A stretch of 44,298 nucleotides of DNA from an uncultured Lachnospiraceae bacterium (GCA_934438085.1 CAKSBC010000018.1:1-44298); one strand, 5' to 3'; numbered from the stretch's first letter, positions 16,972-26,234 are shown. Numbers and translations are program-made. The notes: a model not told the origin generated them from the letters alone.

Positions 16972-17331
16972 TTAGTAACGATTTAACAACATATCTTCAT
17001 GATCTATGTAATTAATTATTGCTCTTTCAACGGATGTATTAAGTGAAACATCATTTTTTTTAGATATTATAGCAAGCCGTCTGTGAAGATCCGGTGCAAT
17101 ACGCACATTGAATGAACCTTTATATGGTCTCTCAGGCGAGGTATTGCTTTCCTCACACATTTTAAGATAAGCATCTACAGAAGCGTAAAAGTCAGACGTA
17201 AGGCTTTTTGCATCAATGCCTTCATAGGATATAAGTGAGGTTATACCGAGGACCTTGCCGTAAAAAAGCATATCTTGTTGTGAAAATTCAATGCTTCCAA
17301 CATAGCCCTTATATTGCATAAAGTTATTCAT
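16972..17331 (-). CDS. hicB: HicB-family antitoxin
   Basis: 119 residues. The N-terminal HicB-like half (YKGYVGSIEFSQQDMLFYGKVLGI) is followed by a C-terminal ribbon-helix-helix (GSFNVRIAPDLHRRLAIISKKNDVSLNTSVERAIINYI) that would bind the operon promoter. It overlaps hicA by four bases (ATGA), with the toxin gene first, as usual for HicAB. It neutralises HicA by direct binding. Confidence 0.85.
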   Translation of the reverse strand: MNNFMQYKGYVGSIEFSQQDMLFYGKVLGITSLISYEGIDAKSLTSDFYASVDAYLKMCEESNTSPERPYKGSFNVRIAPDLHRRLAIISKKNDVSLNTSVERAIINYIDHEDMLLNRY

Positions 17332-17582
17332 ATAAGTCCCTCCTGCTCAAGTTTAAACAAAATCTGTTTTATCTGATATATCTTCAGAGTATTATTTGGA
17401 TGCGGTTTATGCAGCATTATAGGTGAATAGAATTCGGATATATAGATAATGCGCGAACCGCTGGTTTTCCCCTTGTTGGATCTTTTAAAGGAGAAATAGG
17501 ATAATAATGTATCCATTTCATCTAAAGTAAAATCATGTGGTTTTGCTTTTAAGCGTTCAATTAACTTGTCTTTTTTACTCAT
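17328..17582 (-). CDS. hicA: HicA-family toxin (mRNA interferase)
   Basis: 84 residues with AAAGGAT before the start. It carries the family features KDKLIERLKAKPHDFT, then SNKGKTSGSR, then the conserved His stretch LHKPHPNNTLKIYQIKQIL. HicA folds as a small double-stranded-RNA-binding-like domain and cleaves mRNA when not held by HicB. Both genes are intact. In length and order this is an ordinary HicAB module. Confidence 0.85.
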   Translation of the reverse strand: MSKKDKLIERLKAKPHDFTLDEMDTLLSYFSFKRSNKGKTSGSRIIYISEFYSPIMLHKPHPNNTLKIYQIKQILFKLEQEGLI

Positions 17583-17913
17583 TTAATATCCTTTCTTTAA
17601 ATATACATGCTTTTTTCTTAAAAGCAACTAAAAATAGTTGCAAATTAAATAACAAATATATCTCAGAAAGGAATAGTTCATGTATGTTTTATGATTTTTA
17701 ATCCGGGAAAATTAAGAAATGAATTGTCTGGAATCAGAATAGCATTAAGAGAAGTGAAAGGTCAATATAATATATGTACAAGTAAAATCTTTCTGCCGCT
17801 TAAATTATTCATATATTAAAAACTCTCATTGTAAATATTATGATTTTTTTGATAAAATATTTACATATTAATAATCAAACCGTTTAAATAATCAAATATA
17901 CTATTGGAGGTAA
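17583..17913. other. Intergenic region: hicAB promoter side and upstream of DUF1538
   Basis: AT-rich. It holds GCAACTA-AAAA-TAGTTGC (17624-17641), a 7-bp hairpin or operator about 45 bases ahead of hicA and a candidate HicB site. A plus-strand 42-codon frame at 17691-17819 (MIFNPGKLRNELSGIRIALR) reads like protein but has no ribosome binding site at useful distance, so I do not call it. A TGGAGG at 17905-17910 serves the next gene. Confidence 0.5.
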
Positions 17914-19461
17914 ATGCCTTTGCACAGCGTCAAATTCCTTAACGAAAAGCTTAGAGAAGCCCTTGTTGCAGTAATGCCGATAGTCGGTATAGTTCTTTTC
18001 CTGTGCTTCACTATAGCCCCTGTATCATCCAGCATACTTCTTTGCTTCATTATGGGCGCAGCGCTCATTATTATCGGCATGATGTTTTTTACTTTGGGTG
18101 CCGAAATGGCCATGACACCTATGGGTGAAAGACTCGGTGCCGCTCTGAAGAAAAGTAATCATCTTATAATAATTGTCCTCGTCACATTTCTATTAGGATT
18201 TATTATCACCATTTCTGAGCCTGACCTTCAGGTCTTGGCAGCGCAGGTTCCGTCTGTACCGAATATGACGATCATTTTGTCTGTTGCCTGCGGCGTCGGT
18301 GTTTTTCTTGTCATAGCGCTTTTGCGTATGCTTTTTTCAATAGCACTTCCTCCGATACTTGTGACTTTCTATATAATCATTTTCATACTTGCCCGTTTCG
18401 TCCCTAACAGTTTTTGGGGTGTAGCCTTTGATTCCGGCGGTGTCACTACCGGACCTATGACAGTTCCTTTTATAATGGCTCTCGGCGTGGGTATATCTTC
18501 TATTCGAAGCGACCGCCATGCTGCTTCTGACAGCTTTGGTCTCGTAGCGCTCTGTTCAATCGGGCCGATATTGGCTGTACTGATACTGGGAATGCTTTTT
18601 AACCCCGATGAGACCGCTTATATGCCTCCGGCTATTCCTGATATTCATACTTCCACGGAGCTTTTTGAGCTGTTTGCAAAAGGACTTCCTACCTATATAA
18701 AGGAAATAGCTGTTTCACTTTTTCCTATCGTGCTGTTCTTTTTTATTTTTCAGCTGATAGTTTTAAAACTTTCAAAGAAAACGCTTATAAAGATCTCGAT
18801 TGGTCTTGTTTACACCTATATCGGACTTGTTCTTTTCCTTACAGGTGCAAATGTCGGATTTATGCCCGCCGGTAATTATCTCGGCAAAGAATTAGCGACA
18901 GGAAGTACATCCTGGCTGCTTATACCTATTGCAATGATCATAGGTTATTTCATAGTCAAGGCCGAGCCTGCTGTATATGTTCTTAATAAGCAGGTCGAAG
19001 AGCTGACTGACGGAGCTATCTCTGCAAAGGCTATGGGGCTGGCTCTGTCTGTAGGAGTTGCCTGCTCCTTAGGACTGGCAATGCTGAGAGTGCTTACTGG
19101 CATTTCGATAATGTGGTTGCTTATACCTGGCTATGCTATCGCACTTGGAATTTCCTTCTTTGTGCCGAAGCTCTATACCGCTATAGCATTTGACTCCGGC
19201 GGAGTTGCTTCAGGTCCTATGACTGCCGCCTTTCTTCTGCCTTTGGCGCAGGGAGCCTGTATTGCAGTAGGCGGAGACATAGTTGCCGATGCATTCGGTG
19301 TCGTAGCCATGGTAGCAATGACGCCTCTTATAACCATTCAGATAATGGGACTTGTATCTCAGATCAGATCGAGACAGTCCATCTCTGATGAAGCTGCAGC
19401 ATTTGCAGGCTTTTCTTCTGAATTCGATGCACTCCCTGAGGATGCAATCATTGAGCTTTAA
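17914..19461 (+). CDS. DUF1538 membrane protein, two-repeat form
   Basis: 515 residues, strongly hydrophobic, with two copies of the DUF1538 domain. The signatures are AFDSGGVTTGPMTVPF in the first half (about residue 170) and AFDSGGVASGPMTAAF in the second (about residue 430). In some bacteria these halves are separate proteins (UmpA/UmpB), reported to me from memory as cation/proton antiporter subunits; treat this as unverified. The start may be TTG 17920 rather than ATG 17914, since GGAGG ends only three bases before the ATG. A double-PII-like protein follows 120 bases later, suggesting a transporter with a PII-type regulator. Confidence 0.85.
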   Translation: MPLHSVKFLNEKLREALVAVMPIVGIVLFLCFTIAPVSSSILLCFIMGAALIIIGMMFFTLGAEMAMTPMGERLGAALKKSNHLIIIVLVTFLLGFIITISEPDLQVLAAQVPSVPNMTIILSVACGVGVFLVIALLRMLFSIALPPILVTFYIIIFILARFVPNSFWGVAFDSGGVTTGPMTVPFIMALGVGISSIRSDRHAASDSFGLVALCSIGPILAVLILGMLFNPDETAYMPPAIPDIHTSTELFELFAKGLPTYIKEIAVSLFPIVLFFFIFQLIVLKLSKKTLIKISIGLVYTYIGLVLFLTGANVGFMPAGNYLGKELATGSTSWLLIPIAMIIGYFIVKAEPAVYVLNKQVEELTDGAISAKAMGLALSVGVACSLGLAMLRVLTGISIMWLLIPGYAIALGISFFVPKLYTAIAFDSGGVASGPMTAAFLLPLAQGACIAVGGDIVADAFGVVAMVAMTPLITIQIMGLVSQIRSRQSISDEAAAFAGFSSEFDALPEDAIIEL

Positions 19462-19581
19462 TTATGAAGCTTAATATACGCATTTTCATGCATTTGTCCT
19501 TCGGAAAGCATTAGATTACTGAAATATAACATTAGCAAAAGCTAAATACACATAAATTAAGACTGAAGAGAAAATAATATT

Positions 19582-20298
19582 ATGAATGATCTCTATTGGA
19601 TGATAACTATAACAGACAGACACAGCACGGACAGGTTTACTGATTTTTATGATAAATACGGAGCATCCGTAAGCTTTGTCAGTGTCGGACGCGGAACGGC
19701 CGCCAGCGAAGTCCTTGACTTTCTCGGGCTTGATATAACCGAAAAGTCTGTAATTTTTTCAACTGTTACCCATAAAGTTTGGAAAGCTATACGATACGGA
19801 CTTCAAAATCGTATGCGCATAGATGTCCCCGGCACAGGCATCGCCTTTATCATACCATTTTCAAGCATAGGCGGAAAAAAGGCTCTGGCAGCACTTACCT
19901 GCGGGCAGGAATTTATAAAAGGAGAAGAATCTGTTTTGAAGGATACTAAATACGAGCTTCTTGTAGCTATTACAAATCAGGGATACACAGATCTTGTTAT
20001 GGATGCAGCACGTTCAAAAGGTGCAGGCGGCGGCACGATCATTCACGCAAAAGGAACCGGAGTTAAAAAAGCAGCTCATTTCATGGGAGTTTCGCTCGCC
20101 ACAGAAAAGGAAATCGTGCTTATAGTTGCAAAGGCCTCGGAAAAAAGTGCTATTATGAAGGCTATCATGGATAACACAGGTGCCGAATCAAAGGCTAAAA
20201 CTCTCGTATTCTCACTGCCTGTAACTGAAACTGCAGGCATGAGATTAATTGAAGAAGAATTTCCGGAAACAGACGAATCTGCAGATACTGATAAATAA
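19582..20298 (+). CDS. Protein with two tandem PII-like domains
   Basis: 238 residues. The second half holds a PII B-loop-like motif ARSKGAGGGTIIHAKGTG (about 145-162), like the nucleotide-binding loop of GlnB/GlnK. The first half (about 1-110) has the same ferredoxin-like pattern with a degenerate loop VGRGTAASEVLDFLGL. PII proteins are usually about 112-residue trimers, so a fused pair is unusual in itself. It lies behind the DUF1538 membrane gene, echoing GlnK-AmtB and SbtB-SbtA pairs in which a PII protein gates a transporter. The ribosome binding site is weak (GAAGAG), compatible with coupled or low expression. Confidence 0.8.
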   Translation: MNDLYWMITITDRHSTDRFTDFYDKYGASVSFVSVGRGTAASEVLDFLGLDITEKSVIFSTVTHKVWKAIRYGLQNRMRIDVPGTGIAFIIPFSSIGGKKALAALTCGQEFIKGEESVLKDTKYELLVAITNQGYTDLVMDAARSKGAGGGTIIHAKGTGVKKAAHFMGVSLATEKEIVLIVAKASEKSAIMKAIMDNTGAESKAKTLVFSLPVTETAGMRLIEEEFPETDESADTDK

Positions 20299-20375
20299 TT
20301 CTTCCTATACTTATTAAAATAAGAATTTATCAAATATTTTCTCATTTTTTATAAAACTTTTATCATTTTCAATTT

Positions 20376-20404
20376 GGAACGCAGGATGCTGCGTTCCTTT
20401 TTTG
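20376..20404 (+). terminator. Strong intrinsic terminator
   Basis: GGAACGCAG (20376-20384) and CTGCGTTCC (20389-20397) form a perfect 9-bp stem with a four-base loop, followed by seven T. It ends the DUF1538/PII-like unit. Confidence 0.9.
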
Positions 20405-20483
20405 ATAATATTTTCTCATTTTTAGATATAATATATAACTTTTTATCTCTTTATAGGTCTAAATGCTGAATTTTATTTACTTG

Positions 20484-20512
20484 TTGACATGTATTATTAG
20501 TAACTTTATACT
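20484..20512 (+). promoter_or_regulatory. Consensus sigma-70-type promoter of the D-amino-acid block
   Basis: TTGACA (20484-20489), 17-base spacer, TATACT (20507-20512). It leaves a leader of about 130 bases before the GntP start, with a short ATGATAA / TTATCAT inverted repeat (20523-20529, 20537-20543) right after the expected start point, a possible regulator site. Confidence 0.8.
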
Positions 20513-20651
20513 AACAGTAAAGATGATAATAATTTCTTATCATTAAGATAATTTTTGTTTCAGCTGTTGGGGATGAAATAGAAATTATAGTATGAGGCAG
20601 TATTCTCATAACCGGATCTGCCAAAGTTTCTTTTAACAGAAGGGAGTTTAT

Positions 20652-22010
20652 ATGAGTCCAGCATTCACAATCATCTGTATAGTGTTAGCGATAGCACTTC
20701 TCGTTCTGCTGACAGTCAAGGTTAAGCTGCATCCGTTCTTCGCACTTACCTTTTCAGCATTGTTCTTCGGCATGATAATAGGAAAGAGCCTTCCTGAGGT
20801 AGTTGCCTCCTTTGCCGATGGACTTGGCGGAACGATCGCCGGTATCGGTATCGTAATTGCAATCGGAACTGTCATGGGAGCTCTTCTTGAGAAGAGTGGT
20901 GCAGCCGAGACTATGGCTGAGACTATCCTCAAGATAACAGGCAAAAAGCATGCGGCACTCGGTCTTGCAGTTACAGGTTATTTCGTTTCAATCCCAGTAT
21001 TCTGTGATTCAGCATTCGTTCTTCTTTCCCCGCTTGCAAAGCGTATGGCACGTGACACAAAGGTCAGCATGACCACAATGGCAGTTGCTCTCGGTATGGG
21101 TCTTCATGCTACTCACATGCTCGTTCCTCCGACTCCGGGTCCTCTTTCAGTAGCAGGTATCCTTGATGCGGATCTCGGACTTGTTATTCTTTTAGGTATG
21201 TTAGTATCTATTCCTGTAGTTGCAATTGCACTCTTTGCAGGAAAGATCCTCGGAAACAAGTACTACTATGAAATAGAAGATATCCCAACATTTGATGAAG
21301 GCGACACAAGCGAACAGAAGCGTCCTGGAGCATTAGGTGCATTCCTTCCGATCCTTCTTCCGATCCTTCTTATGCTTCTTAATACAATTGCATCATTGAA
21401 CAGTGCACCTTTCGGAACAGATACATTCCTGGCAAACTTCTTTGAGGCAGTAGGACAGCCATCAACAGCATTACTTATCGGTCTTATTTGTGCATTCGTC
21501 ACATATCGAAAGATATATCCTGATGACAACAAGGTTTGGACATTCGACGGAGAGTTCGGTGAGGCCCTTAAGACAGCAGGTCAGATCGTTCTTATCGTTG
21601 GTGCAGGCGGCGGCTTTGCAACAGTACTTAAGCTTTCAAACCTTTCCGAGATCGTTACAGCTGCATTCTCAAATGTATCTCTCGGAATCATAGTTCCATT
21701 CATCATCGGTGCTATCTTCCGTACATGTATCGGTTCCGGTACAGTAGGTATGATCACAGCAGCATCTATGCTTCTTCCTCTTATGGACGTACTCGGCTTC
21801 GCATCACCTATAGGCAGAGTAATAGCTATGCTTGCATGTGCATCAGGCGGATTCATGGTATTCCATGGTAATGATGACTTCTTCTGGGTAATCACCTCTA
21901 CCTCTAACATGAAACCTGAGGTTGCATATAAGGTATTCCCACTTATAAGTGTTCTCCAGGCCTTCACCAGCCTTGCATGTGTATTCGTGCTTCAGCTTAT
22001 ATTCCTTTAA
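20652..22010 (+). CDS. GntP-family permease (first copy)
   Basis: 452 residues, about 12-14 membrane segments, AGAAGGGAG before ATG 20652. GntP hallmarks are VKLHPFFALTFSALFFGMI, GYFVSIPVFCDSAFVLLSPL, THMLVPPTPGPLSVAGIL and late FMVFHGNDDFFWV. The family carries gluconate and related hydroxy acids, and one branch (DsdX) carries D-serine. Location before a D-threonine aldolase-like enzyme and dsdA favours D-serine/D-threonine uptake here. A second GntP gene 4 kb on is clearly paralogous. Confidence 0.88.
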   Translation: MSPAFTIICIVLAIALLVLLTVKVKLHPFFALTFSALFFGMIIGKSLPEVVASFADGLGGTIAGIGIVIAIGTVMGALLEKSGAAETMAETILKITGKKHAALGLAVTGYFVSIPVFCDSAFVLLSPLAKRMARDTKVSMTTMAVALGMGLHATHMLVPPTPGPLSVAGILDADLGLVILLGMLVSIPVVAIALFAGKILGNKYYYEIEDIPTFDEGDTSEQKRPGALGAFLPILLPILLMLLNTIASLNSAPFGTDTFLANFFEAVGQPSTALLIGLICAFVTYRKIYPDDNKVWTFDGEFGEALKTAGQIVLIVGAGGGFATVLKLSNLSEIVTAAFSNVSLGIIVPFIIGAIFRTCIGSGTVGMITAASMLLPLMDVLGFASPIGRVIAMLACASGGFMVFHGNDDFFWVITSTSNMKPEVAYKVFPLISVLQAFTSLACVFVLQLIFL

Positions 22011-22041
22011 TAAAAGCACCTCTTACACGGTATAAGAATCT

Positions 22042-22080
22042 GCAGCAGATAAGTTCATAGTATCCAAACCTATCTGCTGC
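22042..22080 (+). terminator. 10-bp hairpin after the first GntP gene
   Basis: GCAGCAGATA (22042-22051) pairs with TATCTGCTGC (22071-22080), loop 19 bases, no T-run. It could be an inefficient terminator or an mRNA-stabilising hairpin inside the cluster. Confidence 0.5.
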
Positions 22081-22096
22081 ACACTGCATTAAAATT

Positions 22097-22160
22097 AAAT
22101 AACATAAAAACTAAATAGCATTAAAAATAAATAGTAACAAAAACAAATAGTTATTAGTAA
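22097..22160. repeat. Four tandem 16-base AT-rich repeats
   Basis: Units at 22097-22112, 22113-22128, 22129-22144 and 22145-22160 follow the pattern AAATAGNANNAAAAAN, with a partial unit before them. They lie directly upstream of the aldolase-like gene, where variation in copy number could shift promoter or ribosome spacing. Confidence 0.6.
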
Positions 22161-22206
22161 CAAAACTGTAATCAAGCTTCTTTATGTTTTCAATGAGGTA
22201 ATAAAA

Positions 22207-23319
22207 ATGAAAAAGGAAATGTTACAGACACCGGCAATTATGGTTTACATGGATGCTCTTGAGCACAATCTTAAAAAATACCACGATGCAGCAAAGGCTG
22301 CAGGTAAGCAGGTATGGCCTATGATCAAGACCCACAAGAGCCTTGAGATGATCGACATGCAGGAAGCTGCAGGTGCTGACGGATATCTCTGCGGAACTCT
22401 TGACGAGGCTGAGGCTCTCTGCAAGAAGGGCATCAAGAATATCATGTATGCTTATCCTGTAGCAAGTGATGTTTCTATCCGGAGAGTTATCAATTTGGCT
22501 AAGAATGCCAACTTTATTATCCGCCTTGATAACCTTGACGGTGCTGCTCTTATAAATAAGGCTGCTGCTGATGCCGGTATTACCATTCAGTACACCATCA
22601 TTGTTAATGCAGGACTTAACAGATTCGGACTTAAGCCTGATAAGGTAGTTGAGTTTGCAGATGCTATGAAGCAGTTTGCTAATCTTAAATTTGTCGGTGT
22701 TTCATCACATCCGGGACACGTTTACAGCGCAACAAAGCATGATGAGATCGCAAAGTATGTAGCAGACGAGAAGAATTCTATTGCTACCGCTGTTAAGGGC
22801 CTTGAGGCTGTAGGCTATAAGCTTGACATCGTATCTACCGGTTCAACTCCTACATTCTGGGGCTCACTTGATGATGAGAACATTAAGATATATCATCCTG
22901 GAAACTATGTTTTCTGTGACTACATCCAGATGTCTATCGAGATAGCTAAGGAAGAGGAATGTGCTCTTGCTGTATACGCTACTATCATAAGCCATCCTGA
23001 TGAGGAGACATATATCTGCGATGCAGGTGCTAAGTGCCTTGGACTTGATCAGGGTGCTCACGGCAACTCAGCTATCAAGGGTCACGGATATGTTAAGGGA
23101 CATCCTGAGCTTACTATTTACAGCCTTTCTGAGGAGGTCGGTAAGATGCATGCAGACGGTCCTACAGATATAAAGGTCGGCGATAAGATTGAGATCATTC
23201 CTAACCACTCATGCTCATCTGCTAACCTTACCAGCTACTACATAGGTGTCAGAGGTGACGAAGTTGAAAGGGTCATTCCTGTAGATATCAGAGGCAATTC
23301 TACTACCAAAAACGCCTAA
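22207..23319 (+). CDS. D-threonine aldolase / D-serine dehydratase-like PLP enzyme
   Basis: 370 residues, GAGG before ATG 22207. A fold-type III (alanine-racemase-like) barrel begins at TPAIMVYMDALEHNL, and MIKTHKS places the PLP lysine at K41. The C-terminal domain carries PNHSCSSANL with His334 and Cys336 at the metal-binding positions of this family. Members either split D-threonine to glycine and acetaldehyde or dehydrate D-serine (DSD1 type). With a bacterial-type DsdA next door, the aldolase role looks less redundant, and it would supply glycine. Both activities remain possible. Confidence 0.85.
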   Translation: MKKEMLQTPAIMVYMDALEHNLKKYHDAAKAAGKQVWPMIKTHKSLEMIDMQEAAGADGYLCGTLDEAEALCKKGIKNIMYAYPVASDVSIRRVINLAKNANFIIRLDNLDGAALINKAAADAGITIQYTIIVNAGLNRFGLKPDKVVEFADAMKQFANLKFVGVSSHPGHVYSATKHDEIAKYVADEKNSIATAVKGLEAVGYKLDIVSTGSTPTFWGSLDDENIKIYHPGNYVFCDYIQMSIEIAKEEECALAVYATIISHPDEETYICDAGAKCLGLDQGAHGNSAIKGHGYVKGHPELTIYSLSEEVGKMHADGPTDIKVGDKIEIIPNHSCSSANLTSYYIGVRGDEVERVIPVDIRGNSTTKNA

Positions 23320-23334
23320 ATTCCCCCAATGAAA

Positions 23335-23360
23335 GGCTGCTGCATAAAAAAGCAGCAGCC
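23335..23360 (+). terminator. Intrinsic terminator after the aldolase-like gene
   Basis: GGCTGCTGC (23335-23343) and GCAGCAGCC (23352-23360) make a perfect 9-bp stem, eight-base loop, followed by ATTTCGTTT. It lies only about 60 bases before dsdA, so dsdA expression relies on readthrough or its own promoter. Confidence 0.7.
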
Positions 23361-23418
23361 ATTTCGTTTATAAATGATATTTTTAAGGTTTATTGATGTA
23401 ATTTCAGGAGGTATTAAA

Positions 23419-24756
23419 ATGAACTACGCTGATGAATATATTAAGAATGATCCTGTTGTTAAAACAGTATCCGAAAAGAAGGAAACTGTTTGGATCAACC
23501 CTCGTTTCCTTCCGTTTGATCTGACTGACGGTCTTGCACAGCTCGTTGTGTCAGATGCTGATATTGAGGACGCAAAGGAACGTCTTAAGAGATTCGCACC
23601 GTTTATCATGCGCTGCTATCCTGAGACTGTTGAAACAAACGGACTCATCGAATCTCCTCTTAAGCCTATCCCTAATATGCAGAAGGAACTTGAAAAGGCT
23701 TATGATTGTTCTATCCCGGGGCAGCTCCTTCTTAAGATGGACAGCCATCTTGCAATTGCAGGTTCTGTTAAGGCAAGAGGTGGTATCTATGAGGTATTAA
23801 AGCATGCCGAGGATCTTGCTATCAAGGCAGGCAAACTCAAAGAAACAGATGACTATGCTAAGATCGCTGATGACGATATGAAGGAGTTCTTCAGTCAGTA
23901 TACTGTACAGGTTGGTTCAACAGGAAACCTTGGCTTAAGTATCGGTATCATGAGTGCTGCTATCGGCTTTAAGGTAAAGGTTCATATGTCTGCAGATGCT
24001 AAGCAGTGGAAAAAGGACCTTTTAAGATCTAAGGGTGTTGAAGTAATTGAGTATGCCGATGACTATTCCAAGGCCGTTGCTGAAGGCCGCAGACTTTCAG
24101 ATGCTGACCCTATGAGCTATTTCGTAGATGATGAGAAATCAGTAAACCTGTTCTTAGGATATGCGGTTGCTGCAGGACGTCTTAAGGAGCAGCTTGATGC
24201 AGCAGGCATAGTTGTTGATGAAAAGCATCCTCTTATCGTACATATACCTGCAGGCGTAGGCGGAGCTCCGGGCGGAGTCGCATACGGCTTAAAGAGATTA
24301 TTTAAGGATAATGTACATTGCTTCTTTACAGAGCCGACAATGTGCCCTTCAGTTCTCTTGGGAATGGCAACACAGCAGTATGAAAATGCAAATGTTCATG
24401 ATTTCGGTATTTCAGGCATTACCGAGGCTGACGGACTTGCATGTGCAGCACCTTCAGGCTTTGTAACAAGAATACTCGGAAATCTTCTTTCCGGAGATTT
24501 CACTATTGATGATGATAAGCTGTATGATCTCCTGAGACTTCTTGACAGCTCTGAGAATACAAGAATAGAGCCTTCAAGCTGTGCTTCATTTATCGGACCT
24601 ATCGGTCTACTTAAATATGAAGATTCTAAGAAGTATTGCGAGACTCACGGTCTTGACGCAGAGACTCTTAAGAACGCTACACAGATTGCATGGGCAACTG
24701 GCGGACGCCTTGTACCGGCTGAAATCTGGGATGAATATCTTGCAACATATCTGTAA
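23419..24756 (+). CDS. dsdA: D-serine ammonia-lyase (dehydratase)
   Basis: 445 residues from ATG 23419, set by CAGGAGG 23406-23412. It converts D-serine to pyruvate and ammonia in the cytoplasm using PLP. The PLP lysine is K118 in AIAGSVKARGGIYEV, the same number as in the E. coli enzyme. Glycine-rich phosphate loops are VGSTGNLGLSIGI and HIPAGVGGAPGGVAYG. Length and motifs match the DsdA family closely. It sits between the D-threonine aldolase-like gene and the second GntP permease. Confidence 0.95.
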   Translation: MNYADEYIKNDPVVKTVSEKKETVWINPRFLPFDLTDGLAQLVVSDADIEDAKERLKRFAPFIMRCYPETVETNGLIESPLKPIPNMQKELEKAYDCSIPGQLLLKMDSHLAIAGSVKARGGIYEVLKHAEDLAIKAGKLKETDDYAKIADDDMKEFFSQYTVQVGSTGNLGLSIGIMSAAIGFKVKVHMSADAKQWKKDLLRSKGVEVIEYADDYSKAVAEGRRLSDADPMSYFVDDEKSVNLFLGYAVAAGRLKEQLDAAGIVVDEKHPLIVHIPAGVGGAPGGVAYGLKRLFKDNVHCFFTEPTMCPSVLLGMATQQYENANVHDFGISGITEADGLACAAPSGFVTRILGNLLSGDFTIDDDKLYDLLRLLDSSENTRIEPSSCASFIGPIGLLKYEDSKKYCETHGLDAETLKNATQIAWATGGRLVPAEIWDEYLATYL

Positions 24757-24786
24757 AGTAAAGTATAATATTTAAAAAGCAATTTT

Positions 24787-24810
24787 GCCGCAGAGATCTT
24801 TCTCTGCGGC
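24787..24810 (+). terminator. Intrinsic terminator after dsdA
   Basis: GCCGCAGAGA (24787-24796) and TCTCTGCGGC (24801-24810) form a perfect 10-bp stem with a four-base loop, then ACTTTTAC. It is only 29 bases from the next start. Confidence 0.75.
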
Positions 24811-24838
24811 ACTTTTACAACTTTAGTATGAGGTTTTT

Positions 24839-26179
24839 ATGGGCTCTGATATTTTTGTAATTGCAGGTCTTATTTTGTCTATGATCGCACTTATATTGTT
24901 CACGGTCAAATTCCGACTGCATCCGTTTTTATCATTACTGTTTTCTTCCCTGATCTTCTCATTCATATCCGGTATGAATGTTCAAGAAATGCTCCAAAGC
25001 TTCACCGCAGGTCTTGGAAATGCAATGTCTGAAATCGGTATCGTTATAGCTCTCGGTACAATTATCGGTGTGCTGTTTGAAAAATCTGGTTCAGCTGAAA
25101 CGGTTGCTAAAACAATATTTAAGATCTTCGGAAAAAACAAAGCCGCCTTTGGACTTGCCATAACAGGTTATTTTGTTTCAATGCCTGTTTTCTGTGATAC
25201 GGCATTCGTAATACTCAGTCCTATTGCGAAAAGACTCAGCAAGGATTCTAAAATATCCATGACTGCTATGGCACTTTCGCTTTTCGCCGGTCTGCATGCA
25301 ACTCATATCCTTGTACCTCCTACACCAGGTCCGCTCTCCGTCACCGGAATTCTTAATGCAGACATTACTCTTGTAGTCCTTTTAGGAGCTGCCGTTGCCG
25401 TTCCCGTTACATTGATCGGTTATGTCGCTGCAAATGTATTCGGCAAAAAATACAACTATATACCAAAGGATATTGACGATTCCGACGATGACAGAAAGCT
25501 GCCGTCTCCGGCCGCAGCATTCTTAACAATAATGACACCGGTTGCGCTTATGCTTTTAAAGGTTCTTGGAATTGCTTTGAATGTTGGCGACAATATTCAA
25601 AAGATACTTAATTTAATCGGTGAACCTATAATAGCACTTTCTATCAGTGTTGTAATAGCTGCAGCAGTCTATGCTCACACCTATCCGGAAGACGGTGACG
25701 CCTGGGGATTTGACGGTATTATTGCAGATTCTATCAGAACTGCAGGTCAGATAACACTCATAGTTTGTGCCGGCGGTGCATTTTCATCAGTTCTTGCCGC
25801 TTCACACTTGCAGAAAATTCTCATAAATGTTATTGTTCCTTCTGCGGCCTTAGGAATATTGGCTCCGTTCATCATAGGTTTTATCCTTCGTTCCTGCATA
25901 GGCTCTGGAACCGTTGCAATGGTGACCGCAGCGACCATGATTTCTCCATTTCTTAATGCTATAGGTTTGGGAAGCAATATAGGTCATGTTATTGCAGTTC
26001 TTTCCTGTGCTGCCGGAAGTCTCGCAGTGCTCCACGGAAATGATGACTTTTTCTGGGTCATTGCAACGACCTCGGAAATGGAGACCACTACTGCTTACAA
26101 AACACTGCCTATAGTCAGTGTACTTCAGTCCTTTACCGCACTTATATGTGTGTATGTACTGAGCTCTGTTTTTCTTTAA
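24839..26179 (+). CDS. GntP-family permease (second copy)
   Basis: 446 residues, with GAGG before ATG 24839. It aligns end to end with the GntP gene at 20.7-22.0 kb, sharing KFRLHPFLSLLFSSL, GYFVSMPVFCDTAFVILSPI, ATHILVPPTPGPLSVTGILN and LHGNDDFFWVIATTSEM. Having two related permeases flank two D-amino-acid enzymes suggests two substrates (for example D-serine and D-threonine). The assignment of which takes which is open. Confidence 0.88.
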   Translation: MGSDIFVIAGLILSMIALILFTVKFRLHPFLSLLFSSLIFSFISGMNVQEMLQSFTAGLGNAMSEIGIVIALGTIIGVLFEKSGSAETVAKTIFKIFGKNKAAFGLAITGYFVSMPVFCDTAFVILSPIAKRLSKDSKISMTAMALSLFAGLHATHILVPPTPGPLSVTGILNADITLVVLLGAAVAVPVTLIGYVAANVFGKKYNYIPKDIDDSDDDRKLPSPAAAFLTIMTPVALMLLKVLGIALNVGDNIQKILNLIGEPIIALSISVVIAAAVYAHTYPEDGDAWGFDGIIADSIRTAGQITLIVCAGGAFSSVLAASHLQKILINVIVPSAALGILAPFIIGFILRSCIGSGTVAMVTAATMISPFLNAIGLGSNIGHVIAVLSCAAGSLAVLHGNDDFFWVIATTSEMETTTAYKTLPIVSVLQSFTALICVYVLSSVFL

Positions 26180-26234
26180 ATCCTATGCTGCTGAGCACTT
26201 TTAGTAAGAGTTTGATTTTTCAGGGAGAATTGAA

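Noticed and set aside
17691..17819. 42-codon plus-strand frame in the hicA-DUF1538 gap
   Set aside because: The nearest AGAAAGG is about 19 bases upstream, too far; no recognisable family.
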